A stretch of DNA of 64,000 nt from Marinobacter sp. CHS3-4 (GCF_030053415.1 NZ_JASGBJ010000001.1:372001-436000); one strand, 5' to 3'. Positions 52,319-62,459 are shown, counted from the stretch's first letter. Translations and numbers: made by a program. The notes: generated by a model from the letters alone, not told the origin.

Positions 52319-54940
52319 GTGATTCGGGTAGAACTGCCGGCGCTGATCGGGCGCCTTAACGAGATTTGCCGTCAGGGAATGGAATCCTCTGCGGCACTGT
52401 GCATCAGCCGTCAGGGTGCGGAAATTACCCCGGCCCATCTGCTGTTCAAGTTGCTGGATACGCCGTTTTCGGACGTGCGCCAGATACTGGAAACCAACGA
52501 CCTTGACCCGCTGACTCTGCAACCGGTGGTTGGGGAAAGCCTGAACGGCGAGCCGCAAACGGCTGAACAATACCCGTCATTTTCGCCGCTGTTGATCGAG
52601 TTGCTTCAGGACGCCTGGCTGATTGCGTCTACCGAGCTGGGTCACACGCAGCTTCGTTCCGGTGCGGTCATGCTGGCGCTTCTGATGAACGCCGATCGCT
52701 ATCTGATGCCTCAGGTCAGCCAGAAACTGAAAGACATCAATCGTGAGCAGCTCCGCCGCCAGTTTGACCGCATGACCAAAGGTTCTGTTGAACAGTCGAA
52801 GGCCGAAGATGGCCCGTCCGCTGCTGCTCAGGCACACGTGGATATGGATCCACTGAAGCGTTACGCCACGGATTTTACTCAGCGTGCCCGTGATAAAGCC
52901 CTGGATCCGGTGATGTGCCGGGACGAGGAAATCGACCAGATGATCGATATCCTCTGCCGTCGCCGCAAGAACAACCCGATTGTCGTCGGTGATGCGGGTG
53001 TGGGTAAAAGCGCCGTGGTGGAGGGCCTGGCCCTGCGAATCGTGAATGGCGATGTGCCGGAGCGCCTGGCGAGTGTGGAACTATGGACTCTGGACATGGG
53101 CGCGCTTCAGGCCGGTGCGTCGGTGAAAGGTGAATTTGAAAAGCGCCTGAAGGGCGTGATCGAAGCGGTGAAAGATTCTCCCACTCCGATCATCCTGTTC
53201 ATCGACGAAGCCCATACGCTGATCGGTGCCGGAAACAGCGAAGGTGGCTCAGACGCTGCCAATCTGCTCAAGCCGGCACTCGCACGAGGCGAGTTACGCA
53301 CCATCGCCGCGACTACGTGGCGGGAATACAAGAAATACTTCGAGAAAGATCCGGCGCTCAGCCGCCGTTTTCAACCAGTGGCGCTGGACGAACCCAGCCC
53401 ACAGCAGGCGATTCACATCCTGCGCGGCCTTCGCACGGTGTATGAGCAGTCCCATCAGGTGCTGATTGCCGACAGCGCCCTGAAGGCCGCCGCCGACATG
53501 TCGGCCCGCTACCTCGCCGGTCGTCAGCTACCGGACAAAGCCATCGATGTGCTGGATACCGCTTGCGCCCGCGTCAGCCTGAACCTGAGCACACCGCCAC
53601 GCCGCCTGAGCCATGTCCGTAGCGAATTGCATCAGTTGGCGATGGAACAGGAGCTGCTGAACCGCGAACAGACCCTCGGCCAGAGCGTCGACCTGACTCG
53701 CGAAGCGGAACTGGTGGAAAAGCTGGAACATCTGCGTACCGAAGCCAGCAGCCTGGAACAACGCTGGGAGGATCAGCGCCAATTGGTGTCACGGTTGGTG
53801 GACATTCGTCAGCAACTGCTGGCAGGAGACGAAGTCGCCGAAGACCAAACGCCGGAAACCAATGAAGAAACCCCGGATCTGAAAAGCGAAGCGGGCGCCA
53901 TCGAACAGGAACTGGCTGAGATGCAGGCGGACGAACCCCTGGTTCACGCCCGGGTCGATGCCCGCCAGATTGCCGAAGTCATTGCCGATTGGACCGGCAT
54001 CCCGGTCAATCGCATGACTGCTGACGAACTGGAAAAAGTCACGCATCTGCCGGTGTACCTGCAAGCCCACATCAAGGGCCAGGACGCGGCGATCAAAGCT
54101 TTGCATCAGCACCTGCTCACCGCCCGCGCGGATCTGCGTCGTCCGGGCCGTCCCATGGGCGCCTTCCTGCTGGCAGGCCCAAGCGGTGTGGGCAAAACCG
54201 AAACCGTGGTCCAGCTGGCTGAACTTCTCTACGGCGGCCGCCAGTTCCTGACCACCATTAACATGTCCGAGTATCAGGAAAAGCACACCGTTTCGCGCCT
54301 GATCGGTTCGCCGCCCGGATACGTGGGCTTTGGCGAAGGAGGCATTCTCACCGAAGCCATCCGCCAGAAACCCTACTCGGTGGTGCTGCTGGACGAAGTG
54401 GAAAAAGCTCACCCGGAAGTGCTCAACCTGTTCTACCAGGCCTTCGACAAAGGCGAGTTGGCCGACGGCGAGGGCCGCCTGATCGACTGCAAGAATGTGG
54501 TGTTTTTCCTGACCTCGAACCTCGGCTACCAGACCATCGTCAAGCACGCCGATGAGCCGGAAAAGATCGAAGAAGCGCTGTATCCGGAACTCGCGGACTT
54601 CTTCAAACCGGCGCTATTGGCACGCATGGAAGTCGTGCCTTACCTGCCGCTCGGCGAAGACACGCTCAACCGAATCGTCGCCGACAAACTCGGCCGTCTG
54701 GCTACACAGATTGGTGAGCGCTACCAGACCGAAGTGGAACTGGCCGATGGACTGGTCGAAGCCATCCGCAGCCGGGCCACCCGCAGTGAAAACGGTGCTC
54801 GGATGCTGGAGTCGATCATTGAGGGTGAACTGTTGCCACCGGTGTCGCTGGCGTTGTTGCAAAAGCTGGCGGCGAAGGAGCCAGTGACCAAGGTCACGCT
54901 GGGTGTGGAAGACACTCAGTTCACGGGAACCGTTGCCTAA
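52319..54940 (+). CDS. clpV: ClpV/TssH, sheath-recycling AAA+ ATPase
   Basis: 873 residues with two AAA+ modules: Walker A GDAGVGKS at about residue 224 and GPSGVGKT at about 620, plus FIDEAHTLIGAG and VVLLDEVEKAHPEV. The N-terminal domain (residues 1-160) is of ClpV type, unlike ClpB. It disassembles contracted TssBC sheath. Start GTG at 52319 with AAGGAGA 6 nt before; the upstream in-frame ATG lies in tssL. Confidence 0.96.
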   Translation: MIRVELPALIGRLNEICRQGMESSAALCISRQGAEITPAHLLFKLLDTPFSDVRQILETNDLDPLTLQPVVGESLNGEPQTAEQYPSFSPLLIELLQDAWLIASTELGHTQLRSGAVMLALLMNADRYLMPQVSQKLKDINREQLRRQFDRMTKGSVEQSKAEDGPSAAAQAHVDMDPLKRYATDFTQRARDKALDPVMCRDEEIDQMIDILCRRRKNNPIVVGDAGVGKSAVVEGLALRIVNGDVPERLASVELWTLDMGALQAGASVKGEFEKRLKGVIEAVKDSPTPIILFIDEAHTLIGAGNSEGGSDAANLLKPALARGELRTIAATTWREYKKYFEKDPALSRRFQPVALDEPSPQQAIHILRGLRTVYEQSHQVLIADSALKAAADMSARYLAGRQLPDKAIDVLDTACARVSLNLSTPPRRLSHVRSELHQLAMEQELLNREQTLGQSVDLTREAELVEKLEHLRTEASSLEQRWEDQRQLVSRLVDIRQQLLAGDEVAEDQTPETNEETPDLKSEAGAIEQELAEMQADEPLVHARVDARQIAEVIADWTGIPVNRMTADELEKVTHLPVYLQAHIKGQDAAIKALHQHLLTARADLRRPGRPMGAFLLAGPSGVGKTETVVQLAELLYGGRQFLTTINMSEYQEKHTVSRLIGSPPGYVGFGEGGILTEAIRQKPYSVVLLDEVEKAHPEVLNLFYQAFDKGELADGEGRLIDCKNVVFFLTSNLGYQTIVKHADEPEKIEEALYPELADFFKPALLARMEVVPYLPLGEDTLNRIVADKLGRLATQIGERYQTEVELADGLVEAIRSRATRSENGARMLESIIEGELLPPVSLALLQKLAAKEPVTKVTLGVEDTQFTGTVA

Positions 54941-54956
54941 AGCCAACTCAAAAGGA

Positions 54957-55068
54957 GCGGGCCGTGCGGCTTCCTTTCTGGAAAACGTGCGGAGCCATGG
55001 ATGGCGGAGCCCGAGCGTACACGGACGTATTCATAGCGTTTTTCCGGAAAGGAAGCCGCATGGACCGC
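54957..55068. repeat. Long intergenic inverted repeat, type A loop (copy 3)
   Basis: Arms 54957-54986 and 55038-55068 pair over about 30 bp with three mismatches and one bulge (GCGGCTTCCTTTC at the core). The 51-nt loop contains TGCGGAGCCATGGATGGC, GGAGC and GACGTATTCATAGC, the type A signature. Lies between clpV and vasH. Confidence 0.87.
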
Positions 55069-55102
55069 GGTCCTAGGGAACAAGCAAAAGGGAACAAAAA
55101 GA

Positions 55103-56677
55103 ATGGGACGGATGCAAACGGAGTTGCACACCGGCATAGACCTGGCGGTTGAACTGCTCCGGCAGGAAAGCCTGCCAGACCTGCTAAAAGTCGCCTCACG
55201 GCAACTGCAGAACACCTTTGGCTTGACCCGCTGCTGGTCGCTGGAGCTCGACCTCAGTGGTAGAAACCTGCAGTGTGCCGCACTGGGCGAGCAGGGCGAG
55301 TTCGACTGCGGGGACTTCAGCCACCCCTTTGCCCACCTGATTCAGCAAGGCAAGGCCAGGGAACTGTCCCGTGCGGCCAGCTACCGTTTGGACCACGCCG
55401 GTTTTCAGGCAATGGTAGACGCCAGCGGTCGCCCGCGTTCCTTCTGGCTCGAGCCGATCACGGGCGAAGACGGCCGTACCCTGGGCATCCTGGTGCTGTG
55501 TAATGAAGAACCGGACTGGAGCGGCATCACCGGCCAGCCTCTCTATCGCGGCCTGCTCACTCTCTTGGCTCATCAGTGGGTCAGCCAGCTCAGAAGCAGT
55601 GATCATGTCTGGCAGCGCCGGCTGCTGAAGCGCTCGCTGGACAATCTGCACGACGCGGAATCCATGCGTCAGCGTTGCCAGCAGCTGGCAGACACTCTGG
55701 TGGGCAGCTCCATGGCCATGACCGATCTTCGGTCCCAGATTGTCCGCGCCGCTGGCAGTCAGCTCGCGGTGCTGGTGCAGGGCGAAACTGGCTGCGGTAA
55801 AGACCTGGTGGCCAAAGGCATTCACCAGTTCTCGGATCGCGCGGAGGGTCCCATGGTGGTGGTTAACTGTGCAGCCATCCCCGATTCATTGCTGGAAAGC
55901 GAACTCTTTGGTCACACCAAAGGCGCTTTTTCCGGTGCCGACCGTGCCAAGGAGGGGCTATTGGCGCAGGCCAACGGCGGCACTTTGTTTCTCGACGAAA
56001 TTGGCGACATGCCCATGGCCCTGCAGTCCAAATTGCTGCGGGTGCTGGAAAGCCGGCACTTCCGTCCGTTGGGTGCTCAACAGGAACAGCATTCCGATTT
56101 TCGCCTGGTCGCGGCGACCCACCAGCCGCTGAGCCAATGCATTGAAGATGGCCGTTTCAGACGAGACCTGTTTTTCCGTCTCAGTCAGTTTCCCCTGCGG
56201 GTACTTCCGCTCAGGGATCGCCCGGACGACCTGGAGCCCCTGTGTCGCCATTTCATTCGCGAATACACCGCACGTGAAGGTTCGGGCCCCATGGGCATCA
56301 GCAGCCATTCATTGAAATTGTTGTCCGGCTACCATTTTCCCGGAAACGCCCGGGAACTGCGCAACATTATTGAATTTGCCTGCCTGCAAACTCCGGTGGG
56401 AGATGATATTCAGCCGGAAGTCCTGCGCCTGGATGATCTGTTTCCGAGCCAGGAAAGCTGTTTTGGAGCTGAGGAATCCAACGGCAGTCTGGCGGGCATT
56501 CCCCCCGCCGATGAGATTTTTGATCTGCGAGCGGCCTCCCAGGCCTATGAGGCGGCCATCATCCGCGAGCGTTTGCGCCAGTACGGCGGCAATCGTGCGC
56601 AGGCGGCAGAAAGCCTCGGCCTGCCCAAGCGAACGCTGGCCCACAAATGTCTGAAGTATCAGGTAACAGAAGTATGA
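55103..56677 (+). CDS. vasH: VasH, sigma-54-dependent regulator of type VI secretion
   Basis: 524 residues: a GAF-like N-terminus (about 25-155), a linker helix, a AAA+ domain and a C-terminal Fis-type helix-turn-helix (NRAQAAESLGLPKRTLAHKC). Walker A is GETGCGKD (227-234), and the sigma-54 contact loop reads GAFSGA (274-279) instead of the usual GAFTGA. In V. cholerae VasH activates hcp-vgrG operons. The ATG at 55103 or 55112 could be used. It overlaps vasI by 4 bp. Confidence 0.93.
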   Translation: MGRMQTELHTGIDLAVELLRQESLPDLLKVASRQLQNTFGLTRCWSLELDLSGRNLQCAALGEQGEFDCGDFSHPFAHLIQQGKARELSRAASYRLDHAGFQAMVDASGRPRSFWLEPITGEDGRTLGILVLCNEEPDWSGITGQPLYRGLLTLLAHQWVSQLRSSDHVWQRRLLKRSLDNLHDAESMRQRCQQLADTLVGSSMAMTDLRSQIVRAAGSQLAVLVQGETGCGKDLVAKGIHQFSDRAEGPMVVVNCAAIPDSLLESELFGHTKGAFSGADRAKEGLLAQANGGTLFLDEIGDMPMALQSKLLRVLESRHFRPLGAQQEQHSDFRLVAATHQPLSQCIEDGRFRRDLFFRLSQFPLRVLPLRDRPDDLEPLCRHFIREYTAREGSGPMGISSHSLKLLSGYHFPGNARELRNIIEFACLQTPVGDDIQPEVLRLDDLFPSQESCFGAEESNGSLAGIPPADEIFDLRAASQAYEAAIIRERLRQYGGNRAQAAESLGLPKRTLAHKCLKYQVTEV

Positions 56678-57330
56678 GAGTGATAACAAAGAACCAGTTT
56701 TTCATGGCTGTGGCAGCGGCCGTCTTTTGTTCTGTGATGATTCCGGGTGTGGCTCTGGGTGAAATCAGCAAACAGCTGGAAGCCGCCGAAAAATGCACTT
56801 CCGAAGTTCAGCGCCTGCAACGGCTGGCCTGCTTTGATGACGTGTTTGGCACGCCGATTATCATTGCCATGACCGAAGCGATGAGCGGCCAACAGCCAGA
56901 GCGCTGGCGCCAGGCATTTGCCCAGGAGCAGCGTCGCCAGCCGGGTGACGGCCCCATGTATCGGAACACCGGCCATATTTCAGGCCATCTGATGACACTC
57001 AGCGCACTTGGCTCGACACCGCCGAGGCCGTTGTTGACGATTCAGTGCCACAACAACATCACTGAGCTGTCTCTGATGCTGCCGGATGAGATCGACGACG
57101 AACGGCTCACCATGGATTTTGGCCAGGGCCAGCAAATGTGGCGGGTGCGGGATGAGGGTTACGTGGTCAGCGGCGGCCGCGGGCTGCCCGCGATTCGCAC
57201 TATTCTGGATATGTCTGGCGAACAGAGCGTTACCCTTGCCTCGTCCAATAGCCGGGTCGACGGGCTGGTGTTCGATCTGAAGGACTTTGGTCACACCCTC
57301 AAGCCGCTGCGCGAAGCCTGCGGTTGGTAA
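56674..57330 (+). CDS. vasI: VasI/TagO-like type VI accessory protein
   Basis: 218 residues with a signal peptide (FFMAVAAAVFCSVMIPGVALG, cleavage near residue 29). KCTSEVQRLQRLACFDDVFG carries the Cys pair typical of VasI, and the later part is beta-rich (LSALGSTPPRPLLTIQCHNN). Periplasmic accessory of unclear function. Overlaps vasH by 4 bp, ends 10 bp before tssA. Confidence 0.85.
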   Translation: MRVITKNQFFMAVAAAVFCSVMIPGVALGEISKQLEAAEKCTSEVQRLQRLACFDDVFGTPIIIAMTEAMSGQQPERWRQAFAQEQRRQPGDGPMYRNTGHISGHLMTLSALGSTPPRPLLTIQCHNNITELSLMLPDEIDDERLTMDFGQGQQMWRVRDEGYVVSGGRGLPAIRTILDMSGEQSVTLASSNSRVDGLVFDLKDFGHTLKPLREACGW

Positions 57331-57340
57331 GGAATTCGTC

Positions 57341-58780
57341 ATGCAAGCAGTAGAACAGCACCCGTACGTTGAACAGGTTCTGGCGCCCTTACCGGGCGGT
57401 TCGCCAGCCGGTGAAAACCTGGCTGAAAACGACACGATGGAATTCCTGGACAACGAAATCATGAAAGTCGGCTCGCTGGCCCATACCGGCGTCGAGTGGG
57501 GCAAGGTAGAAAGCGAATCCCTGCGCCTGCTGACCGACACCAGCAAAGATCTGAAAGTCCTCGGTTTCCTGATGCTCACCCTGCAACGGGGCGGTGACGG
57601 AGAGAGGTTCGCGCTGTCCCTGTTGTTGCTGCATCGAGTGCTGGACAGCTGGTGGAAAGAGGCCTGGCCGTATCCGGGCGACAAGGGCAAACGTGCCCGC
57701 AAAATGCTGTTCACACAGATGCTTCAACGGGCACAGAAAGAAGTCTCGACCATCACTTTCGATCCGGGTGTCGGGGATGGCCGGGATTATTGTTTGACCC
57801 TGCTTTCGAAGCTGGAGGAACAGGCCAGCGAGCACGAATTGCCAGACGATGGCTTGTTTGACTTGCGCCGTGCGGTAGAGAAACTGCCGTCACCCGCTGA
57901 GGCGCCGGCCCCGTCGAAAGCCACGCCGTCGGAGTCGACGAGTTCAGCCGGTGCAAGTCGAGAGGACAGCCCGTCACAGACCAGTGGGTCCAGTTCGGCC
58001 TCACTGGGCAATCTGACGCTGGATTCGTCCAATGAGCGATCCATGCGTCAGAGCCTCTTGAAAGTGGCGGATCTTCTGACCGAGCTGAGTCCCTCGGAGC
58101 CGCTTGGTTACCAGCTCCGGCGTTACGCGCTTTGGCAGACGATTACGTCGGTTCCACCCACGAAAGATGGCGTAAAAACGGATCTGGCAGCGGTGAGTGC
58201 GGATCGGGTGTCCGACTACCGTGAAGCGCTGGGTAGTTCACCGGATCAGGCGCTTTGGCAACGCATTGAGCAAAGTCTGTCGGTCAGCCCTTTTTGGCTG
58301 GAAGGCCATTGGTTAAGCGCCCAGGTGGCGACTGCGTTGGGTTATCACGAGTGCGCCGAGGGCATTCGTCAGGCCGTCAAACGCTTTGTTGACCGGTTAC
58401 CGGAATTGGCGGAGACCACGTTTAACGACGGTACTCCGTTTCTGCCAAAAGCCGCAGCCGACTGGCTGTTCAGCGGCCCGGCCAAAGGCAGCGGGGGCGG
58501 CAGTGCCAGCCCCTGGGAAAGTGCCTACGAAGACGCAAAAGGGACGCTGGATCAGAACGGTTTGGCGCCGGCCATGCAGTTGCTGGAAGAAGGTCTTGAA
58601 GGCGCTCGGGAACCCAGGGATCGGTTCTACTGGCGCCTGATGAGCAGCCAGCTGATGAAAGACAGTGGTATGAAAAGCCTGGCCAAACAGCAGGTTCAGG
58701 ACCTGCGGGATCAGACCCGCGACATGACTCTCGGTGACTGGGAACCGGGCCTGCTGGCCCGCCTCGACCGGCTTGCATAA
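57341..58780 (+). CDS. tssA: TssA (VasJ/ImpA family)
   Basis: 479 residues. VEQVLAPLPGGSPAGENLAE near the N-terminus and VEWGKVESESLRLLTDTSKD are ImpA_N motifs; a Ser/Pro/Ala-rich linker occupies about 185-225, and a C-terminal VasJ-type domain follows. TssA guides baseplate and tube-sheath assembly. ATG 57341 is 10 bp after vasI; a longer in-frame start lies inside vasI. Confidence 0.93.
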   Translation: MQAVEQHPYVEQVLAPLPGGSPAGENLAENDTMEFLDNEIMKVGSLAHTGVEWGKVESESLRLLTDTSKDLKVLGFLMLTLQRGGDGERFALSLLLLHRVLDSWWKEAWPYPGDKGKRARKMLFTQMLQRAQKEVSTITFDPGVGDGRDYCLTLLSKLEEQASEHELPDDGLFDLRRAVEKLPSPAEAPAPSKATPSESTSSAGASREDSPSQTSGSSSASLGNLTLDSSNERSMRQSLLKVADLLTELSPSEPLGYQLRRYALWQTITSVPPTKDGVKTDLAAVSADRVSDYREALGSSPDQALWQRIEQSLSVSPFWLEGHWLSAQVATALGYHECAEGIRQAVKRFVDRLPELAETTFNDGTPFLPKAAADWLFSGPAKGSGGGSASPWESAYEDAKGTLDQNGLAPAMQLLEEGLEGAREPRDRFYWRLMSSQLMKDSGMKSLAKQQVQDLRDQTRDMTLGDWEPGLLARLDRLA

Positions 58781-58803
58781 CAGACACGATTGACGAAACA
58801 GGA

Positions 58804-61800
58804 ATGGACACCATGTGGAGACAAGCCCTACTCATCGGACGAAGGATTCTGCCCTATCTGCGCAGCGCTATGCCCATCACACTGGCTCTGGGTGTTGTCG
58901 CCTTGCTGGTCGCCACTTGGTGGCTGGGGCCGCGCCTGGAGATTGACGGCGAGTACCCGCTGGCGGCCTGGCAGATGCGGGCACTGGTCACTCTGGGCGT
59001 GGTGCTTCTGATGGCCATGATCTGGGGCGTGGTGCTGGCTCGCAAACTGAAAAAGGTCAACGTGTCCAAGGCGGAGGAAAAGCGGGAAGAGGAAGACCCG
59101 ATTTTGCCCCTGGAACGTCGCCAGCAGCGGATGTTGGACAAACGTCTGGCGGAGCTTAAACGCAACCTGCCGGGGCGCAAGGGCGTCTACAAACTGCCCT
59201 GGTATCTGGTGATGGGCCTGGAAGACGCGGGCAAAAGCAGCCTGATTCAACGTTCCGGCCAGACCTACACGCTGACCAATGTGACACGTAACGCGCACAC
59301 CGAGCGCAATCCCTATGGCTTTGAGTGGTGGGTCGGCGACAACGGCGTACTGATCGACCCGGACGGCGAACTGCTGAGCCAGAACGCGGACCAGGGGCGT
59401 GCCGGTAGCGAACTTCAGCAACGACTGTGGAATCATTTCGTCAGCTGGTTGGAGCGTAACCGACCGCAACGCCCACTGAACGGCGTTGTGCTCACCGTCG
59501 ATCTGGCCAGATTTTGCAAGGGCAGTGCATCGCAGCGCCAGGCTCAGGCAATCCTTCTGCGTACCCGTCTGCGGGAACTGATGGAACAGCTGGGGTCCCG
59601 GCTGCCCGTGTACATCACCTTCACCAAGCTGGATTTGATGTACGGTTTTGCGCCCTTCGCCAAGACCCTGAATAAAGACGAGAAAGCCCAGCCTCTGGGC
59701 TGCACCTTCTCCCTGGAAAGCCAGCGCGATCCTGACGATTGGCTTAACGAATTCGAGCAGAGCTTTTCCGCCATGGTTGAGCGCCTGAACGACCGCCTGC
59801 CAGACGTGCTGGCGAACACCAGGGATGCGGAAGAACGGGCGGCGGCCTATTCCTTCACTCGCCAGATGGCAGGCCTGAAACCGGCGCTGGAAAAATTCCT
59901 GGCCGATCTGTTGTCGGCCGATGCGTTTTCCACACCGGCACTGGTGCGCGGTGCCTATTTCACGTCTGTACTGCAGGAAGGCGTTCCGGAAGATGCGTTT
60001 GTGTCCGCGGCGGCAGACAACTATGGCCTGGCAGAACCCATCCAGCCGGCCCAGCGCAGCGGCCAATCGGCAAGCCTGTTCACCGAAACCCTGTTTCCAA
60101 GCGTTATCTATCGCGAGGCCGGGCTGGCGGGAGACAACCGGAAAGTCACGGCCCGCCGCCGGCGTGGCCTGGCGGTGGCTGCCGTGGTTGCGATTGCATC
60201 CGGCGTGGGAATGACGGCGGGTTGGCAACACTACTTCATTCAGAACGCCAATGCCGCGATGGCGGTAGAGAACGGCGTTGAAAGCTTTATCAACAACTGG
60301 CGCCCCGCGGGCTACGATCCCGATACGACCGGTCGAAGCCTGCTGGAGCCGCTGGATCAGCTTCGTGAGGCCACGCTGGCCTTCGGCGACTATCGCAGTG
60401 AGCCTGCAGTCGTGGCCGATATGGGACTTTACCAGGGCCATAAAGTGGGTCCGGAAGTGGAAAAGTCCTATCTGGATATTCTGGCCTATCAGTTCATGCC
60501 GGCTCTGATGATGGGTGTGATGGAAGAGATGAGCGACGCACCGGATTTGAGCTCTGAGCGCCTGGATCATCTTCGCGTCCTGCGCATGCTTTACGATGCC
60601 AGCGGCCGCCGCTCTGATATTGTCCGCCGCTATATGCGGGATTACTGGCAGCAGGCGTTTCCTGCTCAGCGGGACCTTCAGCAGCGGCTGGTGAGTCATC
60701 TGGATTATGCTCTGGAGCACACCGATTTGAACGCGCGAGTCAAAGAAGGTGATCAGACCGCTGATCTCGCCCTTGCGCCTTTCCGCAGCAGCGTAGAGTG
60801 GGCGCAGCACGAATTGGGCCGGATAGCCACGCCGGAACGGGTTTACCGGGATCTGGAAATTGAAGCGGCGCAGAATTTTCGCGCGCCCATGGACCTGGCT
60901 CGTGAGTCCGGTCCTGCGTTCAGTACGGTCTTTGTCCGCATGGACGAATACGGCGAGCCATTGAGCGAGGAGCAACTGGCCGAGCAGGATCCGACCCAGA
61001 TTCCCTCCCTGCTAACTCGCGAGGGCATGGATTCCTGGTTCCTTCGTAAATCCGATTCCGTTACCGAGTTGGCCCTGATCGATGCCTGGGTACTGGGCCG
61101 CCGCAACGACGTGGACTTCAGCGAAGCCGACGAGGCCCGCCTGCGAACCGAGTTGCAACTCATATACGCAGAGAAGTACGCCCACCGCTGGCGTGAGGCC
61201 CTCAGCCGTCTGGACGTTCAGAGTTTTAGCGACCTGAACCACGGTGTCCGCGTACTGGAGAGCCTGACCAGTGGCCACGAACCGCTGAACCAGCTGCTGG
61301 CGAACGTGACGGCGAACACCCAACTGATCCCGGGTGGTTCGGAAGCCACGGATGCTGCACGGGAAGTGCTTGAGCAGTCCACCCATTTCCAGATGGTTCA
61401 AAACATCGAACGCCAGTTCACCGATCTCAATGAGCTACTGAAGCAGCAAGGGGACGAGCCTAGCGATCTCGATCAGGTGATGGAGGTGGTAGAAAGCCTG
61501 CATATTTACCTGCGCAACATTCAGGAGGCACCGGATCGAGGCAAGGCTGCCTTGTCTGCAGCCCGCGCCCGTATGGGGCTTCAGGGCGCCGATCCGATTT
61601 TCACACTGCAGCGTGTGGCTGCGAATCAGCCAGCGCCATTGGACCGAATGCTGGAAAAACTCGCATCCGAAAGCTGGCGAGTGGTTCTGGATCAGGCAGT
61701 CGCGCAACTGGAGCGGCAGTGGTATCAAGAAGTGTATCAACCCTTCCAGCAGAGTCTGGCGAGACACTATCCGTTCAATGCAGGTGCCGGACGTGACGCA

Positions 61801-62400
61801 GCGTTGCAGGACTTCGAGCGGTTCTTTGCGCCTGACGGAGTGCTGGACCGCTTCTACGCCGACAACCTCAAACTGTTCCTGGAAGATCACCCGGAACACA
61901 TTGCAGGTTCCCAGCGTGCCAGCCTGGTCCGCAAGGACGTCATTCGCGCTCTCGAAAAAGCCGAGGAAATCCGTCGTGCGTTCTTTACCCGCAGTGGTTC
62001 GCTGGACGTGGAATTTGCCCTGGAACCCACACACCTGTCGTCGAACAAGCGCCGCAGCGTGATGAATGTGGACGGCCAACTGGTGGAATTCAGCCATGGA
62101 CCGCGGCAGAGCATTCCGCTGGTCTGGCCCAATACCTTGCGGGACTCCGTGGAAAGCCGAATCACTCTGGTGCCAACAGAGGTAAACCGTTCGCCCCGGA
62201 GTATGTCAGAGAACGGCCCCTGGGCCCTGTTCCGGCTGCTGGACGAGGCAGATATCACTGGTGTGAGTAGCAGCTCCGTGGACGTGCGGTTTGCACTGGA
62301 CGATGGTGAGATGCGCTATCGTTTGCACGCGGGCAGTAATACCAACCCGTTCACACAGGAGCTATTGGCGGGGTACCAGATACCGCGCAGTCTGTATTAA
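58804..62400 (+). CDS. tssM: TssM (IcmF/VasK), inner-membrane NTPase-like protein
   Basis: 1198 residues, the usual size. Membrane segments at about 24-44 and 59-79, a cytoplasmic domain with Walker A GLEDAGKS (138-145), a third segment near residues 458-475 (VAAVVAIASGVGMTAGW), then a long periplasmic domain with the C-terminal part contacting TssJ (GPWALFRLLDEADITGVSSS). Completes the TssJLM membrane complex. An opposite-strand open frame of 715 codons here is a shadow. Confidence 0.96.
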   Translation: MDTMWRQALLIGRRILPYLRSAMPITLALGVVALLVATWWLGPRLEIDGEYPLAAWQMRALVTLGVVLLMAMIWGVVLARKLKKVNVSKAEEKREEEDPILPLERRQQRMLDKRLAELKRNLPGRKGVYKLPWYLVMGLEDAGKSSLIQRSGQTYTLTNVTRNAHTERNPYGFEWWVGDNGVLIDPDGELLSQNADQGRAGSELQQRLWNHFVSWLERNRPQRPLNGVVLTVDLARFCKGSASQRQAQAILLRTRLRELMEQLGSRLPVYITFTKLDLMYGFAPFAKTLNKDEKAQPLGCTFSLESQRDPDDWLNEFEQSFSAMVERLNDRLPDVLANTRDAEERAAAYSFTRQMAGLKPALEKFLADLLSADAFSTPALVRGAYFTSVLQEGVPEDAFVSAAADNYGLAEPIQPAQRSGQSASLFTETLFPSVIYREAGLAGDNRKVTARRRRGLAVAAVVAIASGVGMTAGWQHYFIQNANAAMAVENGVESFINNWRPAGYDPDTTGRSLLEPLDQLREATLAFGDYRSEPAVVADMGLYQGHKVGPEVEKSYLDILAYQFMPALMMGVMEEMSDAPDLSSERLDHLRVLRMLYDASGRRSDIVRRYMRDYWQQAFPAQRDLQQRLVSHLDYALEHTDLNARVKEGDQTADLALAPFRSSVEWAQHELGRIATPERVYRDLEIEAAQNFRAPMDLARESGPAFSTVFVRMDEYGEPLSEEQLAEQDPTQIPSLLTREGMDSWFLRKSDSVTELALIDAWVLGRRNDVDFSEADEARLRTELQLIYAEKYAHRWREALSRLDVQSFSDLNHGVRVLESLTSGHEPLNQLLANVTANTQLIPGGSEATDAAREVLEQSTHFQMVQNIERQFTDLNELLKQQGDEPSDLDQVMEVVESLHIYLRNIQEAPDRGKAALSAARARMGLQGADPIFTLQRVAANQPAPLDRMLEKLASESWRVVLDQAVAQLERQWYQEVYQPFQQSLARHYPFNAGAGRDAALQDFERFFAPDGVLDRFYADNLKLFLEDHPEHIAGSQRASLVRKDVIRALEKAEEIRRAFFTRSGSLDVEFALEPTHLSSNKRRSVMNVDGQLVEFSHGPRQSIPLVWPNTLRDSVESRITLVPTEVNRSPRSMSENGPWALFRLLDEADITGVSSSSVDVRFALDDGEMRYRLHAGSNTNPFTQELLAGYQIPRSLY

Positions 62401-62414
62401 ACTACCGAGCAGCG

Positions 62415-62459
62415 CCGGGCTGGCAACAGGAGGTTGTGAAGCCCGGTGGTTTTGCCACC
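62415..62459 (+). other. Folded intergenic structure between tssM and vgrG
   Basis: CCGGGCT (62415-62421) pairs with AGCCCGG (62440-62446), enclosing a small CAAC/GTTG stem; GGTGG-TTTTG-CCACC (62445-62459) forms a second hairpin. There is no T-run beyond it. Its role is unknown; it could be a processing or RNA-stability signal before vgrG. Confidence 0.4.

Noticed and set aside
58828..60975. A 715-codon open frame on the minus strand
   Set aside because: It is entirely antisense to tssM, has no ribosome site or recognisable family, and arises from the biased third positions of the real gene.
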